64,000 nt of DNA from Vibrio artabrorum (lineage in GTDB: Bacteria > Pseudomonadota > Gammaproteobacteria > Enterobacterales > Vibrionaceae): contig NZ_AP025458.1 of NCBI RefSeq assembly GCF_024347295.1, positions 2,728,001-2,792,000 of the forward strand. The letters are read 5' to 3'. The notes beneath the pieces are model-generated. The model saw nothing but the letters and a program-made list of their open reading frames with translations, was not told the origin of the DNA and ran no database searches. A program made the position numbers and the translations under genes. Numbering within the stretch: the first letter of the stretch is position 1; each line of letters begins with the position of its first letter. This document shows, piece by piece, positions 28,155 through 37,549 of the stretch.

Positions 28155-29837
28155 TTACTGAATCACAACTTTAGGTGTAACGAAAATAAGCAGTTCACTT
28201 TTGCCGACATTTTCATAGCTGCGACGGAACAATGCGCCTAAAACAGGCAGGTCTCCCAACAGAGGAACTTTATCAACGGTACTGCTCACACTGTGTTGAA
28301 AAATCCCACCAAGCACGACGGTTTCACCATTATTAACAAGCACTTGCGTGCCAATCCTTTGAGTGTTGATGGCCACGGCTTCACCCGTTCCGGTTTTAAC
28401 AACTTGCCCAGGCCTATCTTGAGTCACACTTAAATCCAACACTAAGCGATTATCTGGAGTGATCTGCGGTGTCACCTTGAGGCTCAATACTGCTTTCTTA
28501 AATGCGACCGATGTTGCACCACTTGAAGATGACTCTAAATAAGGGATTTCAGTACCTTGCTCAATATAAGCGGGCTTTTTGTTGGTCGTGATTAAGCGTG
28601 GGCTAGAAATAATCTCGGCTTTCGACTCTTGTTGCAGTGCCGACAGTTCAAGGTCGAGTAAGGTATCAGAACCGAGTTTGGCGACCTGAAATGCAATACT
28701 CGACGCGTTCGGAGAAGTCGCTCCCAAGTTCACATTGAGATAATCATCAACCGCGTTATTTCCGACATAAGGAGCAATTGAAGAGCGGTGATTGCCCTCT
28801 ATAGATCCGCCAACAGTGAAGCTTCCGTTGGTTGAGGAAACACCCCAACGCACCCCTAACTCATCAAGGTTCCCCTCCGTAATGGTGACAATCCGAGCTT
28901 CTATCTGCACTTGCTTCACAGGAATGTCCAAAGATTCAATGATACTTCGTATCACCGCAATGTTCTCTGCTAGCTCACGAATCAATAGTGAGTTGGTACG
29001 CTCATCAATCGTAATTGAACCGCGATCAGACAACATACTCACCGAACTCTCACCACCAATCATGTCGGCAATGTCGGTGGCTTTAGCAAAGTTGATCTTA
29101 ATGATTTCCGATGTCAGCTCTCCCAACTCCTCTTCCAAACGAGATTTCTCTAGCGCTTGCTGTTCACGAAGGTCGAGTTCGGCTTTGGGCGCAACCAAGA
29201 TAACATTGCCATCAACGCGTTTATCTAAGCCTTTAACTTGCAAGATAATGTCGAGAACTTGCTGCCAAGGTACGCCATCTAAGCGTAAAGTCAGGTTTCC
29301 GGCTACCGAATCAGATACCACTAGGTTAAAATCGTTGTAGTCAGCAATGAGCTGAAGAACATTACGAACAGGGATGTCTTGAAAGTTAATTGAGATGAGT
29401 TTGCCCTTTTTCTCTAACACACTCTTCTCAGGCTCACCTTCTTTAACTAAAGGCTTACGCACGATAACCTCGATAAAGCGACCTTCTAGGTTGTACTCGT
29501 ATTGATAATCATCAGTGATTGTGGCGAGCAATCGAGTACTTGGCGCCTCTCTAATAACCTCTATCTCTGCCACTAAAGTGGCAAAGTCTTTTACATCCAA
29601 CAAATTAACCTTGTCGTCATCAACCTCAGTATTGAGCAATTCAATACTCAACCCTTCTTGAACTTTTTGAACATCGACGACAGCGGTACTGGTCGCCAGC
29701 TCGATAATGATGACGGCATCTTGATCCTTGTTGACCCTAAAATCGATATTCTCCAATCGGTTGGTGGTTTCTGCATAACTCATTACTGTAAAAAACAACA
29801 TTACGGACAACACTATACCTTGCAGTCCTTTGCTCAT
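28155..29837 (-). CDS. pilQ: type IV pilus secretin PilQ
   Basis: A 560-residue outer-membrane secretin forming the pore for the type IV pilus used in DNA uptake and adhesion in vibrios. A signal peptide ends near SYA, an AMIN domain follows for peptidoglycan contact, then a secretin N-domain (ISINFQDIPVRNVLQLIADY) and the C-terminal secretin domain (VQIEARIVTI, PRLITTNKKPAYIEQG, TQVLVNNGETVVLGG, VPLLGDLPVLGALFR). The ATG at 29837 is preferred because it has an AGGTGG ribosome site; the frame extends 8 codons upstream. It is last of pilMNOPQ. Confidence 0.95.
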   Translation of the reverse strand: MSKGLQGIVLSVMLFFTVMSYAETTNRLENIDFRVNKDQDAVIIIELATSTAVVDVQKVQEGLSIELLNTEVDDDKVNLLDVKDFATLVAEIEVIREAPSTRLLATITDDYQYEYNLEGRFIEVIVRKPLVKEGEPEKSVLEKKGKLISINFQDIPVRNVLQLIADYNDFNLVVSDSVAGNLTLRLDGVPWQQVLDIILQVKGLDKRVDGNVILVAPKAELDLREQQALEKSRLEEELGELTSEIIKINFAKATDIADMIGGESSVSMLSDRGSITIDERTNSLLIRELAENIAVIRSIIESLDIPVKQVQIEARIVTITEGNLDELGVRWGVSSTNGSFTVGGSIEGNHRSSIAPYVGNNAVDDYLNVNLGATSPNASSIAFQVAKLGSDTLLDLELSALQQESKAEIISSPRLITTNKKPAYIEQGTEIPYLESSSSGATSVAFKKAVLSLKVTPQITPDNRLVLDLSVTQDRPGQVVKTGTGEAVAINTQRIGTQVLVNNGETVVLGGIFQHSVSSTVDKVPLLGDLPVLGALFRRSYENVGKSELLIFVTPKVVIQ

Positions 29838-29897
29838 CGTGCCACCTATTCCTTTAATCATAATTGCATCTCATATCCACATCATGTGACATTGGGG

Positions 29898-30419
29898 TTA
29901 CTTCAGGGCAAGCCTAACATTGCGCTTATGCCAACAACCTAAGCCATCTGGAAGCGTTTCATTGATCTGAACGTATTGGCTTGTCACTTTGGTAACTCGA
30001 CCATTGTTTAACCCAATAAACTGACCTTTCTTGACATTCACCACGTTGCCCCTCGGTGTTTGCACTAAACCAAACACACTGGAGCCATTGCCCATAACGC
30101 CTTTTAAGCGCAATTGACTCAGCGGGTACTTTTCTAACTTTCCATGGCGAGGGCGAGAGCGAGGTTGCCAACAGTTTGTCTTAACCAACGGTTGGTTTTG
30201 CACAATGGCTTCTTGAGGGAGCTCAAAGGGAGCGCGAGAGGCTCTTCGTTGATAAATAGCGGCGGAAAATTCACTGGCAGGAACAAGCTGCCCAACCTCT
30301 TTTTTTGCCTTGGCTTCCACCTGTACCACAAAACTTTCTAACGAATCTTCACTCGCTTTACAGCCCGACAATATAAGCAGTAACAGCATAACGCAGAGTG
30401 ATTTACTGGGCTTCATCAT
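29898..30419 (-). CDS. pilP: type IV pilus lipoprotein PilP
   Basis: A 173-residue inner-membrane lipoprotein with lipobox LILSGC near residue 19. The C-terminal beta domain (VMGNGSSVFGLVQTPRGNV, then KKGQFIGLNNGRV) binds PilQ and links the secretin to the PilNO complex. The gene overlaps pilO by 17 bases. Two adjacent ATG codons are possible starts. Confidence 0.94.
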   Translation of the reverse strand: MMKPSKSLCVMLLLLILSGCKASEDSLESFVVQVEAKAKKEVGQLVPASEFSAAIYQRRASRAPFELPQEAIVQNQPLVKTNCWQPRSRPRHGKLEKYPLSQLRLKGVMGNGSSVFGLVQTPRGNVVNVKKGQFIGLNNGRVTKVTSQYVQINETLPDGLGCWHKRNVRLALK

Positions 30420-31014
30420 TCACCTCCGGCTTGAACTGGTAGGTATAAGCTCTAACCCTGAAATGCAGCGTGCTACTTTCTTGGCTGACTCGCTGCCAAT
30501 TCACATCACTAAAGCTAATAATGCGCGGCAACTTTGCGATGGCCGCAGAGAAATCACCAATGTCATGGTAATCACCGGTCAACTCGATATTGAGCGGTAA
30601 ACGATAGAGAAAAGCTTGGTTCTGCTTTTGTCCCCAATCAATCCGTGTAAACGTCAATTGGTTATCCAAGCCAAGCTCATTGACTGAGGCCAACATACTG
30701 GCCAGTTCCTTTTGAGCGGGGAGCTGCTCTAATAAGTAATCGTAGCGGCTGGTCAACTCACCCAGTTGGCTCTGTAGCTTAGGTAAGGCTGCAACCTTAT
30801 TCGCTTTGATTCTCAAAGTGGCTTTAAGCGTCTGCTCTTGTTGTTTCATCTGCTGCAGTTCATCGTTCAATGGCAGAATATAAAGCCAAACCCCAACCCC
30901 TTGAATGAGCACTATCAATACGAAAATCACCACCAACTGGGGCACTAATGGCCATTCGGTGATCTCATCAACATCGAGATCCCTTAAGCTGACCTGATTT
31001 TGAAAGCTAACCAT
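30403..31014 (-). CDS. pilO: type IV pilus assembly protein PilO
   Basis: A 203-residue bitopic protein with one membrane segment near residues 28-48 (VVIFVLIVLIQGVGVWLYIL), a periplasmic coiled coil and a C-terminal ferredoxin-like domain. It pairs with PilN as part of the alignment subcomplex. It overlaps both pilN and pilP, so expression is tightly linked. Confidence 0.94.
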   Translation of the reverse strand: MVSFQNQVSLRDLDVDEITEWPLVPQLVVIFVLIVLIQGVGVWLYILPLNDELQQMKQQEQTLKATLRIKANKVAALPKLQSQLGELTSRYDYLLEQLPAQKELASMLASVNELGLDNQLTFTRIDWGQKQNQAFLYRLPLNIELTGDYHDIGDFSAAIAKLPRIISFSDVNWQRVSQESSTLHFRVRAYTYQFKPEVNDEAQ

Positions 31015-31606
31015 GATTAGCCCCCTTCTCTTCTAGGTTTGCGGCGGTATTTTCTAAAGACATGGGGCTAAATACAAAAGAGACCTTGAAGGTTTGGAAC
31101 TCCTTGTTGAAACGTTTACGATTGTGAACAATAGAATGCATCTCAACCCCTTTCAGGGAATCGGAACGCTCTAAGTTATCTAACATAGTGGCAAGACGAG
31201 CGGTACTGTCACTGATCCCCGCCATCTCAATCTCCTGACCATTCATTTTGATCTTGTCGACATAAACGCCTTCAGGGATCAGCTCTGGCATCAAGTTCAT
31301 AAAATCGGTGGTTTTATTACGGCCGCGCTGTAAAGATTCCACCACATCGAGTCGAGTCAGAATGGTTTTATGTTCTTGCTCCGCGACTTTTAACAACTGA
31401 ATTTGTCGTTCGAGATCCGCAATGTATTGACTGAGATAACTAAGGCGATGTTGCTGCTGTACTTGCTGGTGATGAAAATAGCGTCCCACCGCCCATTGCC
31501 CAACAAAAGCGATGATCGCCCCAAGAATCAGCAAATGAATAAAACGTCTTTTATGCTGAACACGAATCTCATCGCGCCAAGGTAATAGGTTAATTTGATG
31601 CAACAT
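31007..31606 (-). CDS. pilN: type IV pilus assembly protein PilN
   Basis: A 199-residue bitopic protein. The cytoplasmic N-terminus carries the conserved INLLPWR motif (residues 5-11), the segment that inserts into PilM. A membrane helix follows near residues 27-45, then a periplasmic coiled coil. It overlaps pilM by 17 bases and pilO by 8. A GGAG ribosome site precedes the start. Confidence 0.96.
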   Translation of the reverse strand: MLHQINLLPWRDEIRVQHKRRFIHLLILGAIIAFVGQWAVGRYFHHQQVQQQHRLSYLSQYIADLERQIQLLKVAEQEHKTILTRLDVVESLQRGRNKTTDFMNLMPELIPEGVYVDKIKMNGQEIEMAGISDSTARLATMLDNLERSDSLKGVEMHSIVHNRKRFNKEFQTFKVSFVFSPMSLENTAANLEEKGANHG

Positions 31607-32615
31607 ACCTTTCTCCTTGCCACTTAAGACCAGTCAAAGCCATCCCTGCCGCAATACCAAACCGTTTCCAATCCAGCTCCGGCTGACGTTTCTTGATCAC
31701 TTTATTCTCAAACAGAGATAAAAGATTCAACGACTCACAACTCAACTGAAAGTGACGCTCTAGCGCTTCAGTTACCATAGGAATACTGGCTCCTTCGCCC
31801 ATGAGCCAAATGCCTGAGATAGGCTCAACGCCATTGACGGAAGAGTAGAGCTGCAACTGACGTTTGAGCTTTTCGATCAAATTGACCATAAACCGATGTG
31901 TATCCTCAACCGTCCCAAATGTCCCCTCGATCTCACTCGGGGTCTCTGAGCCGTAAAGATCTTGAGTACCAAAAGCAATGTCTTTATAAAACGGGACTGC
32001 GCCTTGTGGAATCATGCCTAACGAGGTTTGTTCAACCCCTAAGTCCACCAGCAACCAGTTCTTTTTTTCGGGATGCGTACGCGAAGCCAGCTGCCAGATA
32101 TTAAGCAATCCATGTGCCTGTGTATCGACCACCACAGGCTTAAATCCTGCTTTGGTTAGAGCATCGGATCGGCTATCAACCACCTCTTTGCGAGTTGCGT
32201 AAACTTGGTAACTCGTTGTCGATCTTTGATTAAATCGTTTGTCTTCGAGCTTCACAAAATCTAAACTCAGATCCTCAATAGGAAAGGGAGACTGGTGAGC
32301 AAAGGTTTGATAGATCGAAAACTCCTTTTCTCGGTCGTCTAACTCACTCTCTATTTGCAGTACTTTGCTGATCACAGTGTTATCCGGTACAGAAATAGCG
32401 ACATTGCGGCTACCAAAAGGCAACCCTTTCCTAAGTTCTTTGAGTTTCTTAACAGTTTTCTGATACTCCAGAGTATGGTTGGCTGTAAAAATGTCGTCTA
32501 AAATCGGCAGCTCTTTGTATCCCACTAAGGCATACAATTCCCCAACGGGTTTTAGAACCACGGCTTTGATGCTGTGTTGATTTATATCTATACCTGTAAT
32601 TGATGATGAACCCAT
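31590..32615 (-). CDS. pilM: type IV pilus actin-like protein PilM
   Basis: A 341-residue actin-like cytoplasmic ATPase that binds the PilN tail and couples the pilus motor to the membrane complex. The phosphate loops are visible in GIDINQHSIKAVVL near the N-terminus and LLVDLGVEQTSLGM near residue 190, and the adenosine motif in GIWLMGEGASI. The ATG at 32615 has an AGGAG site; a TTG 8 codons earlier is less likely. First gene of pilMNOPQ, divergent from mrcA. Confidence 0.95.
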   Translation of the reverse strand: MGSSSITGIDINQHSIKAVVLKPVGELYALVGYKELPILDDIFTANHTLEYQKTVKKLKELRKGLPFGSRNVAISVPDNTVISKVLQIESELDDREKEFSIYQTFAHQSPFPIEDLSLDFVKLEDKRFNQRSTTSYQVYATRKEVVDSRSDALTKAGFKPVVVDTQAHGLLNIWQLASRTHPEKKNWLLVDLGVEQTSLGMIPQGAVPFYKDIAFGTQDLYGSETPSEIEGTFGTVEDTHRFMVNLIEKLKRQLQLYSSVNGVEPISGIWLMGEGASIPMVTEALERHFQLSCESLNLLSLFENKVIKKRQPELDWKRFGIAAGMALTGLKWQGERYVASN

Positions 32616-32766
32616 TTGACCTAGCTCCTGAAGTGCCAAGCATTTCGTTGATTATCTAGGGGTTGTGATTATTAATTAAATAAGCGTTAATAAACGAAAG
32701 CTAAGTTTTTAACCTAGAGTACAAGGGTTTGCTGCCTATCAGCCTCAACTAATCAGGGATTATCCG

Positions 32767-35328
32767 GTGAAGTTCATAAAGCGATTATTCATATTTACAT
32801 TGGTTTGCATGATTCTTGGAGTCAGTACAATTTTCGGGGTTTATTATTACTTAAAACCAGAATTGCCTGATGTGGCCACTCTGCGCAATGTAGAACTCCA
32901 AACTCCAATGCAAATCTTCAGTCAAGACGGCAAATTGATCTCTCAATTTGGTGAAAAACGCCGTATCCCAGTCACTTATGACGAGATTCCACCTCACTTA
33001 GTTGAGGCTTTGATCGCCACCGAAGACAGCCGTTTTTATGAGCACCATGGTATCGATCCTATCGGCATCGCTCGTGCAGCATTTGTGGTGGCAATATCCG
33101 GCTCAGCGAAACAAGGGGCGAGTACCATTACTCAACAGCTTGCGCGTAACTTCTTCTTATCTAATGAGAAAAAGATCATGCGAAAAGTCAAAGAGATATT
33201 TATTGCCATCCACATTGAGCAGTTGCTAAGTAAAGAAGAGATCATGGAACTGTACGTGAACAAGATTTTCCTTGGTCACCGTTCTTATGGTTTTGGCGCA
33301 GCTGCGCGCGTTTATTTTGGCAAAGATCTTTCAGAGCTGACACTCAGTGAAATCGCGACGCTCGCTGGCATGCCAAAAGCCCCCTCCACGATGAATCCGA
33401 TTTACTCGATTGAGCGCGCGACTCACCGTCGTAACGTCGTATTAGGTCGTATGTTGGAGGAGCAATACATCACTCAGGCAGAGTACGATGAGGCTCGTAA
33501 TGAAACACTAGTCTCGAAATACCACGGTGCAGAGATTGAACTCAGTGCTCCGTATGTTGCTGAAGTAGCACGTGCTTGGATGGTCGAACACTACGGTGAG
33601 GCCGCTTATACATCGGGCATGAAGGTCTACACGACCGTTAATTCAAAACTGCAAAAAGCAGCAAACCAAGCAGCGATCAAGAACCTACTTGGCTACGATG
33701 AGCGTCATGGCTACCGCGGTGCAGAAAAAGTATTGTGGCAAACCGAGCAATCGACTTGGGATCATGAAAAAATTGTTAAACACCTTAAATCTCAACCTAC
33801 CTACGGTGACTTAATCCCTGCCGTTGTGACAGCCGTTGGTGCAAAAAGCGCACAAGTTTGGGTTAAGAACCAAGGTGAAGGCACTATCGAATGGCAAGGC
33901 ATGAACTGGGCACGTAAATTCCTTACCGATGATCGCCAAGGTCCAGCGCCTTCTCAAGCGAAAGAGATTCTAGCTGTTGGTGAACAAATCTGGGTTCGCC
34001 ATGAAGCCGTTACCGGTGATGAGGTCTCTGAAGAGCCAACTGAAGCGTCAACGACGGCAGAATCAGAAACACCGGTTGTATGGCGACTCAGCCAAGTACC
34101 GAATGCGAACACCGCATTTGTTGCAATGAACCCGAACAACGGCGCGGTATTGTCGATGGTGGGTGGCTTTAACTTTGTTCACAACAAATTTAACCGTGCG
34201 ACGCAATCTCTTCGTCAGGTCGGTTCTGGTATTAAACCGTTTATTTACTCAGCCGCGATCAACAAAGGCCTAACGTTGGCATCATTGATCAACGATGCGC
34301 CAATCAACCAATGGGATAAGAGCCAAGGTACAGCGTGGCGACCAAAGAACTCGCCACCAACCTACGTGGGTCCAACTCGTTTACGTATTGGCTTAGCTCA
34401 ATCTAAAAACGTAATGGCGGTTCGAGTGTTACGTGAAGTGGGCTTGGATGATACTCGTAATTACCTCACTCGCTTCGGTTTTGATATTGATGATGTACCT
34501 CGCTCTGAAACGATTGCTCTGGGTGCTGGCAGCTTAACACCGATAAAAGTGGCGCAAGGTTATTCCGTATTCGCCAATGGCGGTTACTATGTAGAACCTT
34601 TCTATATCAGTCGTGTTGAAACGCCATTTGGAGAAACGGAATACAAAGCAACACCGAAAGTCGTGTGCAAGAAAGATTGCAAACAGACCGTTACCACAAA
34701 CTCAAAGGCAGATGAATTTTCTGAACAAGATGTGGATACTCAAGTGCAATACGCACCTCAAGTGATCTCTGAACAGAATGCATTCCTTGTGCGTGAAATG
34801 ATGTACAGCAACATCTGGGGCGGCGGTAATTGGAGAGCAGGAACAGGCTGGAACGGTACGGGATGGCGTGCTCAAGCGTTGAAGCGTCGTGACATTGGTG
34901 GCAAAACCGGTACCACTAATGACTCGAAAGATACTTGGTACAACGGCTATGGCCCTGGCATTGTTGCAACCGTATGGGTCGGTTTTGATAACCACAACCG
35001 AAACCTAGGTAGAACCAAAGCCAACTCCAATCTTGGTAAGAACCAAATTACAGGTGCTGAAGCTGGTGCAAAAACAGCAGAACCCGCATGGATTGATTTT
35101 ATGGCGACTGCCGTTGCGGGAGTGCCTGCTAAGCATAAAACACTTCCGGATAACATCATCCGAGTTCGTATAGACCGTGAAACCGGCTTGCTAACGAATA
35201 AGTTCGATAGCTCATCAAGATTCGAGTACTTCGAAAAAGGCACAGAACCAACCGAGTACGTCACTGAACGTTTCTCTAATGATATCTATTCCACCTCATC
35301 TGGCGAAACGGTAGAAGAACTCTTCTAG
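32767..35328 (+). CDS. mrcA: penicillin-binding protein 1A
   Basis: An 853-residue class A PBP that polymerises and cross-links peptidoglycan. An N-terminal membrane anchor (residues 7-28) is followed by the GT51 glycosyltransferase domain (catalytic Glu86 in ATEDSRFYEHHG, then GASTITQQLARN), an OB-like insert and the transpeptidase domain with SxxK at Ser487-Lys490, SKN at 546-548 and KTG at 713-715. The start is GTG with an AGGG site. It is divergent from pilM, an arrangement conserved in many gammaproteobacteria. It is followed by a strong terminator. Confidence 0.97.
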   Translation: MKFIKRLFIFTLVCMILGVSTIFGVYYYLKPELPDVATLRNVELQTPMQIFSQDGKLISQFGEKRRIPVTYDEIPPHLVEALIATEDSRFYEHHGIDPIGIARAAFVVAISGSAKQGASTITQQLARNFFLSNEKKIMRKVKEIFIAIHIEQLLSKEEIMELYVNKIFLGHRSYGFGAAARVYFGKDLSELTLSEIATLAGMPKAPSTMNPIYSIERATHRRNVVLGRMLEEQYITQAEYDEARNETLVSKYHGAEIELSAPYVAEVARAWMVEHYGEAAYTSGMKVYTTVNSKLQKAANQAAIKNLLGYDERHGYRGAEKVLWQTEQSTWDHEKIVKHLKSQPTYGDLIPAVVTAVGAKSAQVWVKNQGEGTIEWQGMNWARKFLTDDRQGPAPSQAKEILAVGEQIWVRHEAVTGDEVSEEPTEASTTAESETPVVWRLSQVPNANTAFVAMNPNNGAVLSMVGGFNFVHNKFNRATQSLRQVGSGIKPFIYSAAINKGLTLASLINDAPINQWDKSQGTAWRPKNSPPTYVGPTRLRIGLAQSKNVMAVRVLREVGLDDTRNYLTRFGFDIDDVPRSETIALGAGSLTPIKVAQGYSVFANGGYYVEPFYISRVETPFGETEYKATPKVVCKKDCKQTVTTNSKADEFSEQDVDTQVQYAPQVISEQNAFLVREMMYSNIWGGGNWRAGTGWNGTGWRAQALKRRDIGGKTGTTNDSKDTWYNGYGPGIVATVWVGFDNHNRNLGRTKANSNLGKNQITGAEAGAKTAEPAWIDFMATAVAGVPAKHKTLPDNIIRVRIDRETGLLTNKFDSSSRFEYFEKGTEPTEYVTERFSNDIYSTSSGETVEELF

Positions 35329-35349
35329 TTGACGACGGTATGAGTGAAC

Positions 35350-35386
35350 AAAAAGGGTTGATATGTATTCATATCAACCCTTTTTT
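35350..35386 (+). terminator. terminator after mrcA
   Basis: Perfect 16-base arms (35350-35365, 35370-35385) around TATT, with A and T runs at the base, so it can act on both strands: for mrcA and for the convergent oxyR. Confidence 0.92.
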
Positions 35387-35398
35387 CTAATAGTCAGC

Positions 35399-35452
35399 TT
35401 AACTATTAACTATTAACTATTAACTATTAACTATTAACTATTAACTATTAAC
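35399..35452. repeat. TTAACTA heptanucleotide tandem repeat
   Basis: About 7.7 perfect copies of the 7-base unit TTAACTA (54 bases) lie between the mrcA terminator and the end of oxyR. Because 7 is not a multiple of 3 and each unit contains TAA or TAG on each strand, every frame is closed. It is a simple-sequence repeat prone to slippage. Confidence 0.97.
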
Positions 35453-35465
35453 GAAGGCTAGATAG

Positions 35466-36359
35466 CTAAACTACTTTCTCTAGTTGCATTCGGATAGTGT
35501 CAGCCAATTGCTCGAAACGCCCCTTCAATGGAGAACCAGGGCGGTACGCAACAACAATACGACGTGAAGGTGTTGGATTCACTGCGGGCACATAGCATAC
35601 ACCATCTTTCTGCTTTTCTTTTGGCACTGAGAGCTGAGGTAATAAGGTGATCCCGGCTCCTGCCGCAACCATGTTACGCAGTGTTTCTAAACTGGTCGCC
35701 TTAAAACGCTCATCATCTTTTGCTCCTGCGGCAAAACAGAAGCCCAAGGCTTGATCTCGTAAACAATGACCATCCCCTAACGCTAGTACCGTTTTACCAT
35801 TGAGTTGTAACATATCAACACTGTCTTGTTGCGCCCATTCATGATCACACGGTACAGCAACACTTAACGGCTCGTCATACACATCAATTTCTTTGAACGC
35901 TGCGGTCTCATCGACAGCAGCCAGTACCAAACAGTCGAGCTTACCATCTTCTAACTGACTCACCAGTTGATGAGTCTGAGCTTCATGCAGGTAAAGTTCA
36001 AGATCTGGGAAGCTGTCTTTAAGGTGCGGAATAATCTTAGGCAAGATATAAGGACCAACCGTTGGAATGAAGCCAATATGCATTGGTCCTGTCATTGCTT
36101 CACCGTGACCACTCGCCATATCTTTAAATGTTTTTATTTCATTAAGAATACGTTTGGCTTGATCCACGAGTTGTAAACCCGAATCGGTAAAAATGACCTT
36201 CCTTGGGCTACGCTCGGTTAACTGAAGACCGATTTCATCTTCAAGTTTGCGTATCTGCCCACTCAAAGTAGGTTGACTAACGAAGCACGCCTCTGCCGCT
36301 TTTCTAAAGTGCTTATGCTCTGCGAGCGCCACCAAGTATTCAAAATCACGAATGTTCAT
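35466..36359 (-). CDS. oxyR: hydrogen peroxide-sensing regulator OxyR
   Basis: A 297-residue LysR-type regulator. The N-terminal helix-turn-helix is within residues 1-60 (FRKAAEACFVSQPTLSGQIR). The redox cysteines lie at residues 199 and 208 (GDGHCLRDQALGFC), exactly as in E. coli OxyR, so peroxide should form the same disulfide. The ATG at 36359 has a GAGG site; the annotated open frame starts two codons earlier with TTG. It is divergent from the peroxiredoxin gene with an OxyR-like operator between. Confidence 0.97.
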   Translation of the reverse strand: MNIRDFEYLVALAEHKHFRKAAEACFVSQPTLSGQIRKLEDEIGLQLTERSPRKVIFTDSGLQLVDQAKRILNEIKTFKDMASGHGEAMTGPMHIGFIPTVGPYILPKIIPHLKDSFPDLELYLHEAQTHQLVSQLEDGKLDCLVLAAVDETAAFKEIDVYDEPLSVAVPCDHEWAQQDSVDMLQLNGKTVLALGDGHCLRDQALGFCFAAGAKDDERFKATSLETLRNMVAAGAGITLLPQLSVPKEKQKDGVCYVPAVNPTPSRRIVVAYRPGSPLKGRFEQLADTIRMQLEKVV

Positions 36360-36414
36360 GATCAACCTCTTATCTAAAGTCTTAATCGAAGCATTTTACA
36401 ATAAAACGCTGTTG

Positions 36415-36451
36415 ATAGAATTTGCCTATCAAAACCATAACATTAAACGAT
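36415..36451. promoter_or_regulatory. OxyR operator
   Basis: Four tetrads spaced by exactly seven bases each: ATAG, CTAT, ATAA, CGAT. This is the ATAG-N7-CTAT-N7-ATAG-N7-CTAT arrangement of OxyR sites, with the first two perfect and the last two each one base off. It sits between divergent oxyR and the peroxiredoxin gene, so both autoregulation and activation are likely. Confidence 0.8.
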
Positions 36452-36561
36452 TAGAGCTATCAAAGAATTTATCTAATAATGGGCTCAACGAAACGAAAAA
36501 GAGCAAAGAAAAACGTTAAGCTCTGCTAGAACAAAATTTAAAAAAATTAAAGGAAAACATT

Positions 36562-37290
36562 ATGTTTGCATCTAAAGAAGGTCAATCAATCCCTCAAGTA
36601 ACATTCCCAACTCGCCAAGGTGATGCGTGGGTTAACGTAACGACTGAAGAGCTATTCAAAGACAAGACTGTTATCGTATTCAGCCTACCAGGTGCGTTTA
36701 CGCCAACATGTTCTTCAAGCCATCTACCTCGTTACAACGAGCTATACTCTGTGTTCAAAGAGAACGGTGTTGATGACATTCTGTGTGTTTCAGTAAACGA
36801 CACATTCGTAATGAACGCTTGGAAAGCCGACCAAGAAGCTGACAACATCACATTCATCCCAGACGGTAACGGTGATTTCACCGATGGCATGGGCATGCTC
36901 GTTGAGAAAAACGACATCGGCTTCGGCAAGCGTTCATGGCGCTACAGCATGCTGGTTAAAAACGGCGTGGTTGAGAAAATGTTCATCGAAGAAGACGTAC
37001 CAGGTGACCCGTTCAACGTTTCTGATGCTGATACTATGCTGAACTACATTGCTCCTGAACACAAAGAGCAAGAGTCAATCACAGTATTCACCAAACCAGG
37101 CTGCCCTTTCTGCACGAAAGCAAAGCAGAACCTCATCGATAAAGGTCTGAACTACGAAGAAGTCGTACTCGGTAAAGACGCAACAACAGTGAGCCTGCGT
37201 GCCATCTCTGGTCGCACAACCGCTCCGCAAGTCTTCATCGGTGGTAAGCACATCGGTGGCAGCGAAGAACTGGAAGCTTTCCTAGGCTAA
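36562..37290 (+). CDS. peroxiredoxin-glutaredoxin hybrid
   Basis: A 242-residue fusion. Residues 1-160 are a Prx5-type peroxiredoxin with the peroxidatic Cys50 in [14 protein letters not shown]. The C-terminal part is a glutaredoxin with CPFC at 181-184 and the [11 protein letters not shown] glutathione-site block. Such hybrids, known from Haemophilus and Vibrio, reduce hydroperoxides using glutathione without a separate glutaredoxin. A GGAAAAC site precedes the ATG. It is divergent from oxyR, with an OxyR operator upstream, and ahead of a flavin disulfide reductase. Confidence 0.96.
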   Translation: MFASKEGQSIPQVTFPTRQGDAWVNVTTEELFKDKTVIVFSLPGAFTPTCSSSHLPRYNELYSVFKENGVDDILCVSVNDTFVMNAWKADQEADNITFIPDGNGDFTDGMGMLVEKNDIGFGKRSWRYSMLVKNGVVEKMFIEEDVPGDPFNVSDADTMLNYIAPEHKEQESITVFTKPGCPFCTKAKQNLIDKGLNYEEVVLGKDATTVSLRAISGRTTAPQVFIGGKHIGGSEELEAFLG

Positions 37291-37549
37291 TAACCTAAGT
37301 CCTGCAATCCGCTAACCCACCCTCTTGTGGGTTAGCTATTCCAAACGCTCTTATCTGAGTTTTGGAAAAAGAATATAGCGTGTGACTCGCCCGTCTTTAA
37401 CTAACCTATCGTTAGCAATAAAAGCAGAGTCACAAGCTAAACCGAATAAAACAGAATCACAAAACTGCCCCACTATCCTGACTCTCAAAAAATCACCAGA
37501 GTTGGAGGGGGTCGTTCACACTAAATTTAGCCATTGCGAGAAAATTATT

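Noticed and set aside
35399..35452. TTAACTA repeats as a CRISPR or origin-type iteron array
   Set aside because: Units are 7 bases and contiguous with no spacers, no cas genes nearby, and no DnaA- or Rep-like sites.
37382..37549. 56-codon N-terminal extension of the disulfide reductase
   Set aside because: No similarity to the family, composition is Lys/Ser-rich, and the conserved chain begins at the 37550 ATG.
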